A stretch of 64,000 bases of DNA from Bacteroidales bacterium. GTDB lineage: Bacteria > Bacteroidota > Bacteroidia > Bacteroidales > F082. The stretch lies in NCBI GenBank assembly GCA_016284305.1, contig JAEEON010000045.1, forward strand, positions 62,001 to 126,000, in the 5' to 3' direction. The notes under the pieces are model-generated. The model ran no database searches. It worked only from the letters and a program-made list of their open reading frames with translations, and was not told the DNA's origin. Made by a program: the position numbers and the translations under genes. This document shows, piece by piece, positions 1 to 8,202 of the stretch (position 1 is the stretch's first letter; every line of letters starts with the position of its first letter).

Positions 1-1504
1 CGATAGCCGTATAGTTTGCCCAAGCTTGGTCGATGACCTTGCACGAAGGTTCAATCTTAGGCTCGTTAAGCAACAGTTCCTCACGTTTGGTGAGCATGGT
101 GAGCAGCAAACCTTCCTTGATCTGTTTCTTGCTCTCAATGGCGCGCACCCTGAGTTGTTCCACTGGGACAGCTTGCACTTGAGCATTTGCCAACTGACGA
201 CCTTGTGATGCAGAGCTGATTCTAGTCTCCAGCTCACCCAAATACGACTCCAGAGACTCCTTAACACTAGCCTCAAGAGTAATCAATTCAGTCATTTTGG
301 CTTGTGCTGTCGGATTATTCATCGTACCTGCCTGCTTGTATTTGTTAAGTTGAAGAGCTATTTCGTCATATTTATCGATCAACGCCGCCGACTTCCCTTG
401 CAACCCCATATTGCTAGGAATAAGATCATGGTCACTATTGTTTTTCACAAAGTCGAGTAAATACTGTGCCAAGCCTCGTTGGATTTCCAAATCCTTCAAC
501 TCCTGAGAATACTCAGTACTAGATGCAACGAATGATTTGCCGTAGGAACCTAGGTCAATGATGTTATGCCGTTGTTGGAAGCTGACCACCTGTTGCGAGA
601 TGCTGTCGATATCACCATCAAGGTAGGCGATACGTTCATCGATATATTTTGTGGAGTAGGCCAAGATACGTTTTTGGTCTTCCATGGAGTCCTCGTTATA
701 CACTTGCACCAAGGTGTTGAGCACATCGGCTGCGCGGGTCGGCGAAGTATCAGCCAAAGTCAGGCGAAGGATGGTGTTTTTCTCATCATCACGAGAGACA
801 TTAACCGCATAACGGTACCGAGAAGCCACAGCAGCCACAGGTTGGCGATTCACCGAGATGGGAGTTCCATTGAATCCTCCGTTATAGAACCAGGTGTAGT
901 TCACCACGACCCTACCCACGGGAGAGCTAACCGTATCGCCAATCATCACCGCCTTGGCGGGGGCATCTTCATTGCCGTTGAATTTGGAGAGGCTCACATG
1001 CGTAGCATCTATAGGAGTCACCTGCATGGAGGCACTATACTGGTCGTTGGCATCTGGGAAAGCAACTTCTATAGGCGAATCCTTATATAAGGCCTTATTT
1101 CGTTTCGCCAGACGGGTGGTGTAAGAATACGAGGTATGCAGTCCCAGCCTACGCACCACGGTCTCCATCAGCGTCTGCGACTTCATGATGATGATTTCGT
1201 TGTTGACGTTGCTGATGGCCACGCCCGACTGCCCTGTCACCTGGCTCATGATGGCCGAGGAGCGGAAAGACTCCGAGCCTCCGCTGGCCCCTGTCTTCAG
1301 CAAGATAGAGGTCGAGCTAGAGTAGATCTTCTCTTGGCTTTTCACCTTGTAATAGGCGAGTCCTCCGCAAATCAGGGCACAGATGAGGAACCAGTGTAGG
1401 TTGCGAAGAACGAGAAAAAGAATGTCCTTAAACTGCATGCCACCGGCGCTCTCCTCTTCCAGAAAAGAAAGATCTTCGGTGTTATTGGTGTTGTTCGTAC
1501 TCAT
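1..1504 (-). CDS. Wzz/Wzc-type chain-length determinant (partial, C-terminus outside window)
   Basis: The frame is open from the ATG at 1504 to the window edge (501 codons). The protein has a short cytoplasmic N-terminus, a membrane segment around residues 29-51 (FLVLRNLHWFLICALICGG), and then a long periplasmic part that becomes helical and Gln/Glu/Lys-rich from about residue 290, as in polysaccharide co-polymerases. Such proteins sit in the inner membrane, contact the Wza-type outer-membrane channel and control chain length. The gene starts 28 bases after the stop of the Wza-like gene, so the two form a pair. The window ends before the second membrane segment and any BY-kinase domain, so I cannot say whether it is a tyrosine kinase. 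Confidence 0.85.
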   Translation of the reverse strand, partial: MSTNNTNNTEDLSFLEEESAGGMQFKDILFLVLRNLHWFLICALICGGLAYYKVKSQEKIYSSSTSILLKTGASGGSESFRSSAIMSQVTGQSGVAISNVNNEIIIMKSQTLMETVVRRLGLHTSYSYTTRLAKRNKALYKDSPIEVAFPDANDQYSASMQVTPIDATHVSLSKFNGNEDAPAKAVMIGDTVSSPVGRVVVNYTWFYNGGFNGTPISVNRQPVAAVASRYRYAVNVSRDDEKNTILRLTLADTSPTRAADVLNTLVQVYNEDSMEDQKRILAYSTKYIDERIAYLDGDIDSISQQVVSFQQRHNIIDLGSYGKSFVASSTEYSQELKDLEIQRGLAQYLLDFVKNNSDHDLIPSNMGLQGKSAALIDKYDEIALQLNKYKQAGTMNNPTAQAKMTELITLEASVKESLESYLGELETRISSASQGRQLANAQVQAVPVEQLRVRAIESKKQIKEGLLLTMLTKREELLLNEPKIEPSCKVIDQAWANYTAI

Positions 1505-1532
1505 AATCAAATACTGTCAAATTCTGGGTGGG

Positions 1533-2318
1533 TTATTCTTTTTGTCCCGTAATCACGAGGTAGATCATCGCAGCGGCCGAGAGCACTGAAGCCACCGAGG
1601 ATATGACGGCGACCGTACGGTTGAAACCCTCTTGAGCATAGGCTCTACGGAAGGATTGGGTAATGATGATGTCGTTTTGTTGTAGCAGGAAGAACTCGTC
1701 GTAGAACACGTCGGTGGAGCGAGGATCCAGGAAATGGGTAACCATTTTGCCATCTTCTTCACGCATCACGGCAATCTTATCGCGTTTGGTATATTGGTTA
1801 AGGCCGCCTGCCATGGCAAGGGCTTCCAAGAAGGTGCATCGTTCGTTGTTGATGTTGAGCACCTTACCTCCATCGGCGGTACCCAGCACAAACACTCTGA
1901 AGTTCACGAACCGCACATCCACCATTGGGTTGTTCATATAGTTTCCTTCAACGAGTTTCTTCCTAATCAGTTCTTGCAGTTCGATACGAGTCAGTCCTTT
2001 GACATGAAGTTTGCCCAAGGTAGGAAACTGAATATCGCCATTGACATCGACGAGATATCCCAAGGCATTGGGGTTATTCATATTTTGGCCTGAGCTAAAG
2101 GGGTTAAAAGGTTCGGCAAGTTCTTTTTCATCACCGACACCGATGACGGTAATTCTCAGTTGATCATACGGGCTAATCACGGCTTGGAAGTTACCATTAA
2201 GCGGCACCGTTTGGTTATGTTTAAGGTTTTGCATGTAGCTCACTTCTTTCGAGGTGACGCAGGAGCAAGCCACTATAGCCAGGCATACCAGCGACAAAAA
2301 CAGTTTTAAAAACTTCAT
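1533..2318 (-). CDS. Wza-type polysaccharide export lipoprotein
   Basis: This 261-residue protein is the outer-membrane export channel component that partners the Wzz/Wzc-like protein downstream. It begins with a lipoprotein signal (MKFLKLFLSLVCLAIVAC, lipid-modified Cys18 or Cys20). The PES-type domain follows (SPYDQLRITVIG near residue 50), then an SLBB-like beta-grasp region (VDVNGDIQFPTLGKLHVKGL). A hydrophobic helix at the C-terminus (about 233-255) resembles the membrane-spanning helix of Wza. It has its own -7 box 26 bases upstream, so export may be expressed separately from the sugar genes. Confidence 0.88.
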   Translation of the reverse strand: MKFLKLFLSLVCLAIVACSCVTSKEVSYMQNLKHNQTVPLNGNFQAVISPYDQLRITVIGVGDEKELAEPFNPFSSGQNMNNPNALGYLVDVNGDIQFPTLGKLHVKGLTRIELQELIRKKLVEGNYMNNPMVDVRFVNFRVFVLGTADGGKVLNINNERCTFLEALAMAGGLNQYTKRDKIAVMREEDGKMVTHFLDPRSTDVFYDEFFLLQQNDIIITQSFRRAYAQEGFNRTVAVISSVASVLSAAAMIYLVITGQKE

Positions 2319-2343
2319 ATTATCTTAATTCTATAATAATTTG

Positions 2344-2351
2344 CAAAAATA
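2344..2351 (-). promoter_or_regulatory. Probable -7 box of the wza/wzc promoter
   Basis: The minus strand reads TATTTTTG, matching the Bacteroidota -7 consensus TAnnTTTG, and ends 26 bases before the wza start. A TTG lies about 16 bases further upstream, which is shorter than the usual 19-21 spacing, so the -33 element is uncertain. Confidence 0.5.
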
Positions 2352-2378
2352 CACTATTTTTTTATCCCAATAGGGTTT

Positions 2379-3188
2379 TCACCTCTTTTTCCAATACCAT
2401 TGCACCAATCTATTATAAATGATTGCTACAAATTTGTTTGTTTTCGCCCATTGTTTAACATTGTTTCTGAAAAACTCCCTACAATGCAACCAATGCCATT
2501 GCACAACATTATCGGTCCAAAGCGTATGAGCCAACACCAACACTTGTTTTGGAAAATTCTCCTCTTTGATGCACTGAACTATTTGTCTAGTAGTGTGGAA
2601 ATGCAAGTCAAAACCACTTTCCACCACATCGCGAGTAGCATATTTACCTCCATCCCAAGCGTATCCCGTGTCGGTCATGTAGAACACCTTGTTGAAATCC
2701 ACCGTCAAATAAGGCTCTCCCACCAAACCATAGTCGCTAAGCTGATGCTCCTTCCACAACAATCGATTATCGTATTTTGAAGTGGAACTTCCATGCATAC
2801 ACACTGATTTTACGGGATAATAGGAACGAAAATACTCAAGATTCTTTTCGAAAGAAACCATCGCTTTCTTTACATCTCCTTCTGCCAATGCCAAATCTTC
2901 ATAATGATATCCGACCTCGTGTCCTAAAGCAACAATCTGCTTGATAACTTCAGGAACGTTGCTTTGCTTCACAACACGGAAAAAATAGGTTGCCCGAACG
3001 CCCAACGCATGCTCCAACCTGGCCATCTTCAAGGCATTCCCAGCAAGTTCATCCACGTCATGTCTCATGACTACCGTTCTCCCTTCATTGCTAGCAGTCA
3101 TCCACTCTTCGAAAGTCAGGAAACGATATCCCGCTTGTTGAAAAGCAAGCAATAAGGTCTTATAGGATTTCAGAGTGAAGTCACGCAT
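2379..3188 (-). CDS. NodB-like polysaccharide deacetylase family protein
   Basis: The 269-residue protein shows a divergent NodB-fold layout. RHDVDE near residue 42 supplies the catalytic or metal Asp pair, followed by ATYFFRVV, then GHEVGYHYED around residue 100 and CMHGSSTSKYDN near residue 135. The usual HxxxH metal motif is reduced, as in the subfamily found in polysaccharide clusters whose substrates are unknown. It has no signal peptide, so it probably acts in the cytoplasm on a lipid-linked or nucleotide-linked sugar. Its ATG directly abuts the stop of the acyltransferase gene upstream (TAA then ATG), which implies co-translation. Confidence 0.75.
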   Translation of the reverse strand: MRDFTLKSYKTLLLAFQQAGYRFLTFEEWMTASNEGRTVVMRHDVDELAGNALKMARLEHALGVRATYFFRVVKQSNVPEVIKQIVALGHEVGYHYEDLALAEGDVKKAMVSFEKNLEYFRSYYPVKSVCMHGSSTSKYDNRLLWKEHQLSDYGLVGEPYLTVDFNKVFYMTDTGYAWDGGKYATRDVVESGFDLHFHTTRQIVQCIKEENFPKQVLVLAHTLWTDNVVQWHWLHCREFFRNNVKQWAKTNKFVAIIYNRLVQWYWKKR

Positions 3189-3716
3189 TTACTTCTCATC
3201 AAATGGTTCCAACAAAGGATGCAAATCTTTTACTACTTTGGCAGGAACGCCAGCCACAAGCACTCGAGGAGGCACATCCTTTGTCACCACAGAACCTGTC
3301 GCAATGACCGCCTCGTCTCCAATGGTTACTCCTGGAATGATGGTTACATTCGGCATAATCCAAACTCCCTTCCCAATGGTAGTTTTTTTGATGGTTCGGG
3401 GATAAATGTTTTTCAGGATCGTGTCCGAAGGAATGTTGGCATGAGCTGTGATAATGGCGCGGTCACCGATGGACGAATAGTCACCGATGCTGATCTGGTC
3501 TGTAAACACACGGTCAAAGATCACTTCATGTCCAATGTACACGCCCTTCCCTATCTTCACCCCACGCCATCGTTGGAAAACCGTCCTCCATGATTTGATT
3601 GGTGTGATAAAGATCAGCTTGTCAAGAAAAAAGCGCCACAAAAACTTGATGGCATACCAACTCTTTCCCCAGAAGCTATCCAAGCCATAAAACTGGAGCA
3701 CCTCTTTTGCTGGCAT
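3189..3716 (-). CDS. Hexapeptide-repeat (left-handed beta-helix) acyltransferase
   Basis: The 175-residue protein has a short alpha-helical N-terminus (WYAIKFLWRFFLDKL) and then hexapeptide repeats from about residue 50 (VKIGKGVYIGHEVIF, IGDYSSIGDRAIITAH, IGKGVWIMPNVTIIPGV). It ends with the VVTKDVPPRVLVAGVPAKVV cap typical of WcaF/NodL/maltose-acetyltransferase relatives. It most likely O- or N-acetylates a sugar of the local polysaccharide. It lies between two deacetylase genes, so acetylation and deacetylation steps are encoded side by side. Confidence 0.82.
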   Translation of the reverse strand: MPAKEVLQFYGLDSFWGKSWYAIKFLWRFFLDKLIFITPIKSWRTVFQRWRGVKIGKGVYIGHEVIFDRVFTDQISIGDYSSIGDRAIITAHANIPSDTILKNIYPRTIKKTTIGKGVWIMPNVTIIPGVTIGDEAVIATGSVVTKDVPPRVLVAGVPAKVVKDLHPLLEPFDEK

Positions 3717-3718
3717 AA

Positions 3719-4642
3719 CTATGATTGTTTACGTTTATATAATTCTTTACAGGTGATAAACTCAAAACTCTTTTTTTGAAAGAATGCCAATTCTCTTGCA
3801 TAGATTGGCAACGCCTTTTCACCTAAATTTTTTACTTTCAACTTATGGCGAATCACGTCGCCCAATAAATAAGAGATATAGTTTTTTGCTCTTCGCTCAA
3901 TCTCGCCACCTTCCCAATCCTCATCAATGAATTCATTAGGATGGGTCAGAAAAACAAACTGACGGCCGTTGCAACAGGTTTCCCAATACAAGACTCGACG
4001 GGTCATTCGATTCAACCCAGGGGCAATACGCATGAAAGTACCGATATAGGGAAAGCCCCATGCAGAGATGGGCGCTTCCAACACTTGGGAATCCCCTTTT
4101 TTGAAAATATTGTCTTCTTTTACGAAATAAGCCTTTCGTGGAGCGGTGATCCAATGCAGTTTTTTTAAGGCACCGAAAGAGAACATCATATCAAACCGTT
4201 GAGAAGCCACCGAGCTATCCACCTTGAAGCCGGCTTCTTTCATGATCATCGGGAATCGTTCGTCCACACGGGCGGCGGGTGCCCTAAACGATACCACCTC
4301 ATCACCAATAATGTCTTCTAAAATCTGCTTTGATTGACGGAGATGATCCAATTGTTGCTCTGGGGGCAGCACATCAAAAGCTTGGCAAACCTCATGAGTG
4401 AGGCCATGTGAGCCAACTTCATGGCCTCGCTCGTATGCCATTTTAACCACCTCAGGATACAGTTTCGCAATATGTCCAGTATAAAAGAATGTCGCCTTCA
4501 CTCCATATTGGTCATAAAGGTCAAGCAATCGAGGCATTCCTTGATTCAGCACATACTCTCCTGTCTTGTCCCTAAGTTTGTGGTTCAAGATTGACGTTGT
4601 TTCAACGTCGTTAGTAATCAAACAAATGCGTTCTTTTTTCAA
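3719..4642 (-). CDS. Polysaccharide deacetylase (NodB homology domain)
   Basis: The 307-residue protein has the classical NodB motifs: motif 1 ITNDVETTS near residue 10, motif 2 GHEVGSHGLTH around residue 75 with both metal His, and motif 3 SFRAPAARVDERFP near residue 120. It lacks a signal peptide and closely resembles the deacetylase type seen in exopolysaccharide loci. The start codon is TTG at 4642; no in-frame ATG precedes the first motif, so the rare start is probably real. The 65 bases upstream contain a 14-codon ATG reading frame, which may be chance. Confidence 0.85.
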   Translation of the reverse strand: MKKERICLITNDVETTSILNHKLRDKTGEYVLNQGMPRLLDLYDQYGVKATFFYTGHIAKLYPEVVKMAYERGHEVGSHGLTHEVCQAFDVLPPEQQLDHLRQSKQILEDIIGDEVVSFRAPAARVDERFPMIMKEAGFKVDSSVASQRFDMMFSFGALKKLHWITAPRKAYFVKEDNIFKKGDSQVLEAPISAWGFPYIGTFMRIAPGLNRMTRRVLYWETCCNGRQFVFLTHPNEFIDEDWEGGEIERRAKNYISYLLGDVIRHKLKVKNLGEKALPIYARELAFFQKKSFEFITCKELYKRKQS

Positions 4643-4707
4643 AGCTATTATCCAATAATACTTAGATATTTCTCAAATAACGACTTTTTCATCGGCTTCG
4701 CCTAAAG

Positions 4708-5733
4708 CTATTTCACACCCTCCAACAACTCCACAATCGCTTTATTGGAGTCACCGACTTTCTCGTAATAGGAACGTCGCTTAGATTTCCACTCTTCTTT
4801 TCGGGAGTTTTGGGCAAAATCCGTGACAACAGCTAACACTTCATTATATTCTTTAATATTGCGAAGTAATCCGTATGTTTTTTCTAGCACCTTAAAGTTA
4901 GTCATGTCATTCGGTCCGACAAAAGTGTTGGATCGAATTGCTGGAGTCCCTAACAAGGCCGCCTCTGTGGCCATGGTTTGGGAATCCCCCAAATAAAGAT
5001 CTGCTTCAGATAAAACACTATGAATCATTGAGGCTGGTGTGGGTAATTTATAGCATTCCAATTCCTTGGGCAGTTCGTTTTCAGAGGACAAGTAAACATG
5101 CATATAAGGCAACACCGCATTCACCAATTGTTTCTTTTCATCCAAAGTAAAACCACTGTTGTTGACATCATGATTGGCAAACCACCCAACAAAACGAAAC
5201 ACAGCGTATGGCTTTTCCAAACCATATTGTTCAACAACATTTGCGTCGGGTATGAACACCGAAGGCGCTAGATAGCAATCCTCAAATAGACCTTTAATAC
5301 GAATGTGTTTTTTCCCATAATCCAAACCAAACGTCTCAGGTGTAATAACAATCGTAGCGAGAGGAACCACTCGTTTGTTGGTAAGCTTTACAACCTCGGA
5401 ATCAGGGAAGATCACCGATTGGCAACCATAACGTTTAGCACAATGGCATCCATAAAGTGATGCTTTGGAGACGATGACATCTGGCTTAAACCGTTTCACT
5501 ATACGCATATAGTTACGAATGATAGAAAAAGTGCCAAACACCTTTTGAAGCATCTTTTTCTTGTGCAAGCCAAAAATCTCGTAGGCTACCTCCTCTTCAT
5601 CCAAAACATTTAACAAGACATCTTTGTCACGTGCTAAAACCAGTACAACATGGCCTTGCTCCTGAAGCATCCGCATTACATACTTGAACTGATAATAATG
5701 CTTGGGATGGTTTAATTCAAATATATATCGCAT
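4708..5733 (-). CDS. DUF354 family GT-B-fold protein
   Basis: The 341-residue protein opens with FELNHPKHYYQFKYV and shows a two-domain GT-B layout. The N-terminal Rossmann half includes KPDVIVSKASLYG near 90. The C-terminal half has the donor-side motif LYLGDSQTMATEAALLGTPA near 250, as in MurG/WecB-like enzymes. DUF354 proteins occur in archaeal and bacterial surface-glycan clusters, and their reaction is not established. It could be a glycosyltransferase. As the pseudaminic acid pathway in this window lacks a recognisable PseG, which is also a MurG-like GT-B protein, it is a candidate for that nucleotide-sugar hydrolase role. That link is inference only. Confidence 0.7.
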   Translation of the reverse strand: MRYIFELNHPKHYYQFKYVMRMLQEQGHVVLVLARDKDVLLNVLDEEEVAYEIFGLHKKKMLQKVFGTFSIIRNYMRIVKRFKPDVIVSKASLYGCHCAKRYGCQSVIFPDSEVVKLTNKRVVPLATIVITPETFGLDYGKKHIRIKGLFEDCYLAPSVFIPDANVVEQYGLEKPYAVFRFVGWFANHDVNNSGFTLDEKKQLVNAVLPYMHVYLSSENELPKELECYKLPTPASMIHSVLSEADLYLGDSQTMATEAALLGTPAIRSNTFVGPNDMTNFKVLEKTYGLLRNIKEYNEVLAVVTDFAQNSRKEEWKSKRRSYYEKVGDSNKAIVELLEGVK

Positions 5734-5739
5734 TTCTTG

Positions 5740-6222
5740 TTAGTTTTCAAATGTCTTAATCACCTTAGCCGGGACCCCCACCGCAACACTATAGGGAGGT
5801 ATATCATGAGTAACTACAGCCCCAGCACCAATAATAGCGCCTTCCCCTATTGTCACACCTGGCATAATAATAGATCCAATACCCAAATGTGCTCCGTCCT
5901 TAACTATAACTTTCCCCTCCTTAAAAGGACAATGCATGGCATACATACCGTGACGATACTCTGATAAATCTCTCTGATGGCACAGAATCATAACCCCCGA
6001 TGTAACAGCAACTCCATTCCCAATCTCAATCAATTCAGGGTTCCTCTCGTCTAAAATAACGCCACGAGCAACATGTGATTGTTTCCCTATCTTAACACCA
6101 CGCAAACGATGCAAAAAAACAGTTACTTGATAGGGAAAAGTAAACATTGTCAGTATAGAAAGGGAATGTGTCCAGATACCTTTAATAATGGAACCTATAC
6201 TTCTTTTCTTTACTATTGACAT
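5740..6222 (-). CDS. Hexapeptide-repeat acyltransferase (WcaF/LacA-like)
   Basis: The 160-residue protein has a hydrophobic N-terminal stretch (GIWTHSLSILTMFTFPYQV) and then hexapeptide turns from residue 43 (VKIGKQSHVARGVIL, IGNGVAVTSGVMILCH). The DGAHLGIGSIIMPGVTIGEG coil and the DIPPYSVAVGVPAKVIK cap follow. It is predicted to transfer an acetyl or other acyl group from CoA to a sugar. Its start lies 14 bases after the stop of the opine-synthase-like gene, so the two are co-transcribed. Acylation of the product of that neighbour is one possibility. Confidence 0.82.
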   Translation of the reverse strand: MSIVKKRSIGSIIKGIWTHSLSILTMFTFPYQVTVFLHRLRGVKIGKQSHVARGVILDERNPELIEIGNGVAVTSGVMILCHQRDLSEYRHGMYAMHCPFKEGKVIVKDGAHLGIGSIIMPGVTIGEGAIIGAGAVVTHDIPPYSVAVGVPAKVIKTFEN

Positions 6223-6236
6223 AAACTATTTTTTAA

Positions 6237-7172
6237 CTACTTAAACAAATTCCAGAACCTTATTACATCTTTCTTATAAACCCACTCGGAAAAAGCCTTG
6301 CTAATCTCAAAGCTCGTTCTTCTATACAATAAAGACGGGGCATTATTGACTTCGTAGAAAAACAGCCCGTTCTCTTCATACATCGGATCGGATAATGTGG
6401 TATAATGAGTGCCTTCGATAGCATTCCCTGCATCAGCGGCTGCATCAATCAACAAGCATCCTTTCTTCACTTTTTTCAAATCATCCTTTGTAATGATATG
6501 CTTCACCGTCCCGTCCACCTCTATACCATTGATAATGACATCATATCTATGGATTGAAGCATAAAACTCCCCCATCGTCTTCCTATAGAACATCCTTAAA
6601 TCGACATTATACTTCGACATATAAAAGAAGGCTCCTTGAGAAACGCTCCCACTAGCCAGGACAGCCACCTTCGTGTTCGAATCGGGAAACAATCCGAAAT
6701 GCAACAAAGCATGCTGAACACTTGCGACACCCGCATAGAAGCTATTCTTCCAAACAAAGTTCTTTTCAATAAAAGGAATTGGCCGATGGACATCTCCAAT
6801 ATTTGCTGTCGGATAGATATTGTCGAGATCGATTATCTTTAATACTTTCTTTTTGGCGACATTATTATAAAACTCGGACCCAGAACCTGTTGGATGAGTC
6901 CATCCTATCACCATTTGCCCTTCTCTCAAATAGCCATAATCCTCTGGTTGGATCAGCTTCAAACAGAACAGGGTATCGCACTCTGCAAAAATGCTTGTTC
7001 TATCGAGTATCCTACAGCCTTTCTTTTTGTATTCGTCATCGCTAATTCCAAGATTTGATCCAAATCCCGTTTCGATGATTAGTTCATTTTCGAAATCAGG
7101 AGTGATATGTTCAGGCAATATTGCCACTCGCTTTTCCCCGCTATACGTTGGTTTAATAAAGCCTATCTTCAT
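6237..7172 (-). CDS. Alanine dehydrogenase/PNT-fold protein, N5-(carboxyethyl)ornithine synthase-like
   Basis: The 311-residue protein begins KIGFIKPTYSGEKRVAILPE, the N-terminal signature of the alanine dehydrogenase/transhydrogenase family. Unlike these enzymes (about 370 or more residues), it has the short length of N5-(carboxyethyl)ornithine synthase, an opine dehydrogenase that reductively joins pyruvate to an amino-acid side chain. FYAGVASVQHALLHFG lies near 145 and the nucleotide-binding region VAVLASGSVSQGAFF near 170; the strict GxGxxG is replaced by GSGSVSQG. C-terminal landmarks are IDAAADAGNAIEG and YEVNNAPSLLYRRTS. Placed between pseI and an acyltransferase, it may make an N-carboxyethyl amino acid or modify an amino sugar. 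Substrate is unknown. Confidence 0.65.
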   Translation of the reverse strand: MKIGFIKPTYSGEKRVAILPEHITPDFENELIIETGFGSNLGISDDEYKKKGCRILDRTSIFAECDTLFCLKLIQPEDYGYLREGQMVIGWTHPTGSGSEFYNNVAKKKVLKIIDLDNIYPTANIGDVHRPIPFIEKNFVWKNSFYAGVASVQHALLHFGLFPDSNTKVAVLASGSVSQGAFFYMSKYNVDLRMFYRKTMGEFYASIHRYDVIINGIEVDGTVKHIITKDDLKKVKKGCLLIDAAADAGNAIEGTHYTTLSDPMYEENGLFFYEVNNAPSLLYRRTSFEISKAFSEWVYKKDVIRFWNLFK

Positions 7173-7181
7173 TATTAATAA

Positions 7182-7202
7182 CTTAATTCTTAATTCATTT
7201 AA
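7182..7202 (-). repeat. Heptad repeat at the pseI 3' end (3 units)
   Basis: Three consecutive 7-base units (sense TTAAATG, AATTAAG, AATTAAG) start at the pseI stop codon, with the TGA falling across the first junction. They fill most of the 22-base gap before the opine-synthase-like gene. The array belongs to the same period-7 family as those at 34119, 37487, 38062, 46319, 53631 and 58973, although here it is short and AT-rich. Confidence 0.5.
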
Positions 7203-8202
7203 CTAACGACCAATCCATCCTCTTCCCTTTCATGCAGTCCTTCACAAAACGCTTTCCCAACAATTGAGGAAAATACTTTGGGTGCAAGCCAAATCCCGGC
7301 CTCACGCTACGGACATTTTGTTCAGTCACAACATCACCTGCCTTAACATCCTCAGCCACATAAAGAGAACGACAGAACTCCCTGCTTTTAATTATTGATG
7401 GGTCGGTTGGATATTTCACTTCACCAAGAGCCTTTCCCACCTGACGAATGCTTTCCACCATGGCTTTAAACTCGTGAGCTTCCATTGAAAAAGCACAGTC
7501 GGGGCCGCCAATGGAACGGTCCATAATGAAATGCTTCTCCACCACCTCGGCACCCAAAGCCACGGCTGTCATGGGCACAACACTACCCTCAGTATGGTCA
7601 GAGACACCCACTTTTACGCCAAAACGTTTCTTCATATCTGGGATTGTAAGCAAGTTGGCATCTTCGATAGGAGCAGGATAGGCCGAAGTGCATTTGAGCA
7701 AGGTAATATCTTCGCAACCTTCTCCACGAATCGTATCCAAGGCAAGGAGGATATCTTCTTCCATGGCGATACCTGTGGAGAGAATGATTGGCTTGTGTTT
7801 CTGCGCAATATATTTGATAAGCGGAATATCTGTAATTTCAAAACTGGCAATTTTATAAATAGGGTTGCCGAGTTCCTCGAGGAAATCCACCGCAGTTTTG
7901 TCAAAAGGTGTAGAGAAGCAAACCAAGCCTTCCTCATGAGCCACACGGAAGATTTCCTCGTGCCATTCCCAAGGGGTATAAGCCTTTTGGTAAAGCGTAT
8001 AAAAAGTCTCTCCTTCCCAAAGCCCTTTTCCCAAACGAAAATCAGGAGCATCGCAATTCAGCGTCAAGGTATCAGCTGTATAAGTCTGTATCTTAATGGC
8101 ATCTGCACCTGCTGCTTTGGCCGCACGAACGCTATCAAGAGCAACTTTTTTACTGCCGTTATGATTTGCCGAAAGTTCTGCTATGATAAATGTATTGCTC
8201 AT
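7195..8202 (-). CDS. pseI: Pseudaminic acid synthase PseI (NeuB family)
   Basis: The enzyme condenses phosphoenolpyruvate with 2,4-diacetamido-2,4,6-trideoxy-altropyranose to give pseudaminic acid in the cytoplasm. The 335-residue length fits. The NeuB TIM-barrel is clear (FIIAELSANHNGSKKVALDS, AGADAIKIQTYTADTLTL, VCFSTPFDKTAVDFLEEL, ILSTGIAMEEDI, GVSDHTEG, AEVVEKHFIMDRS). The C-terminal antifreeze-like SAF domain begins near residue 275 (REFCRSLYVAEDVKAGDVVT). PIYKIASFEITDIPLI and the D-G-C-A-F-S-M region favour PseI over NeuB or LegI. Its ATG overlaps the pseH stop (ATGA), giving translational coupling. Confidence 0.92.
   Translation of the reverse strand: MSNTFIIAELSANHNGSKKVALDSVRAAKAAGADAIKIQTYTADTLTLNCDAPDFRLGKGLWEGETFYTLYQKAYTPWEWHEEIFRVAHEEGLVCFSTPFDKTAVDFLEELGNPIYKIASFEITDIPLIKYIAQKHKPIILSTGIAMEEDILLALDTIRGEGCEDITLLKCTSAYPAPIEDANLLTIPDMKKRFGVKVGVSDHTEGSVVPMTAVALGAEVVEKHFIMDRSIGGPDCAFSMEAHEFKAMVESIRQVGKALGEVKYPTDPSIIKSREFCRSLYVAEDVKAGDVVTEQNVRSVRPGFGLHPKYFPQLLGKRFVKDCMKGKRMDWSLVK

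Noticed and set aside
4643..4695. 14-codon reading frame (ATG at about 4694) as a leader peptide before the deacetylase
   Set aside because: No ribosome-related or regulatory feature supports it; it can arise by chance in 65 bases.
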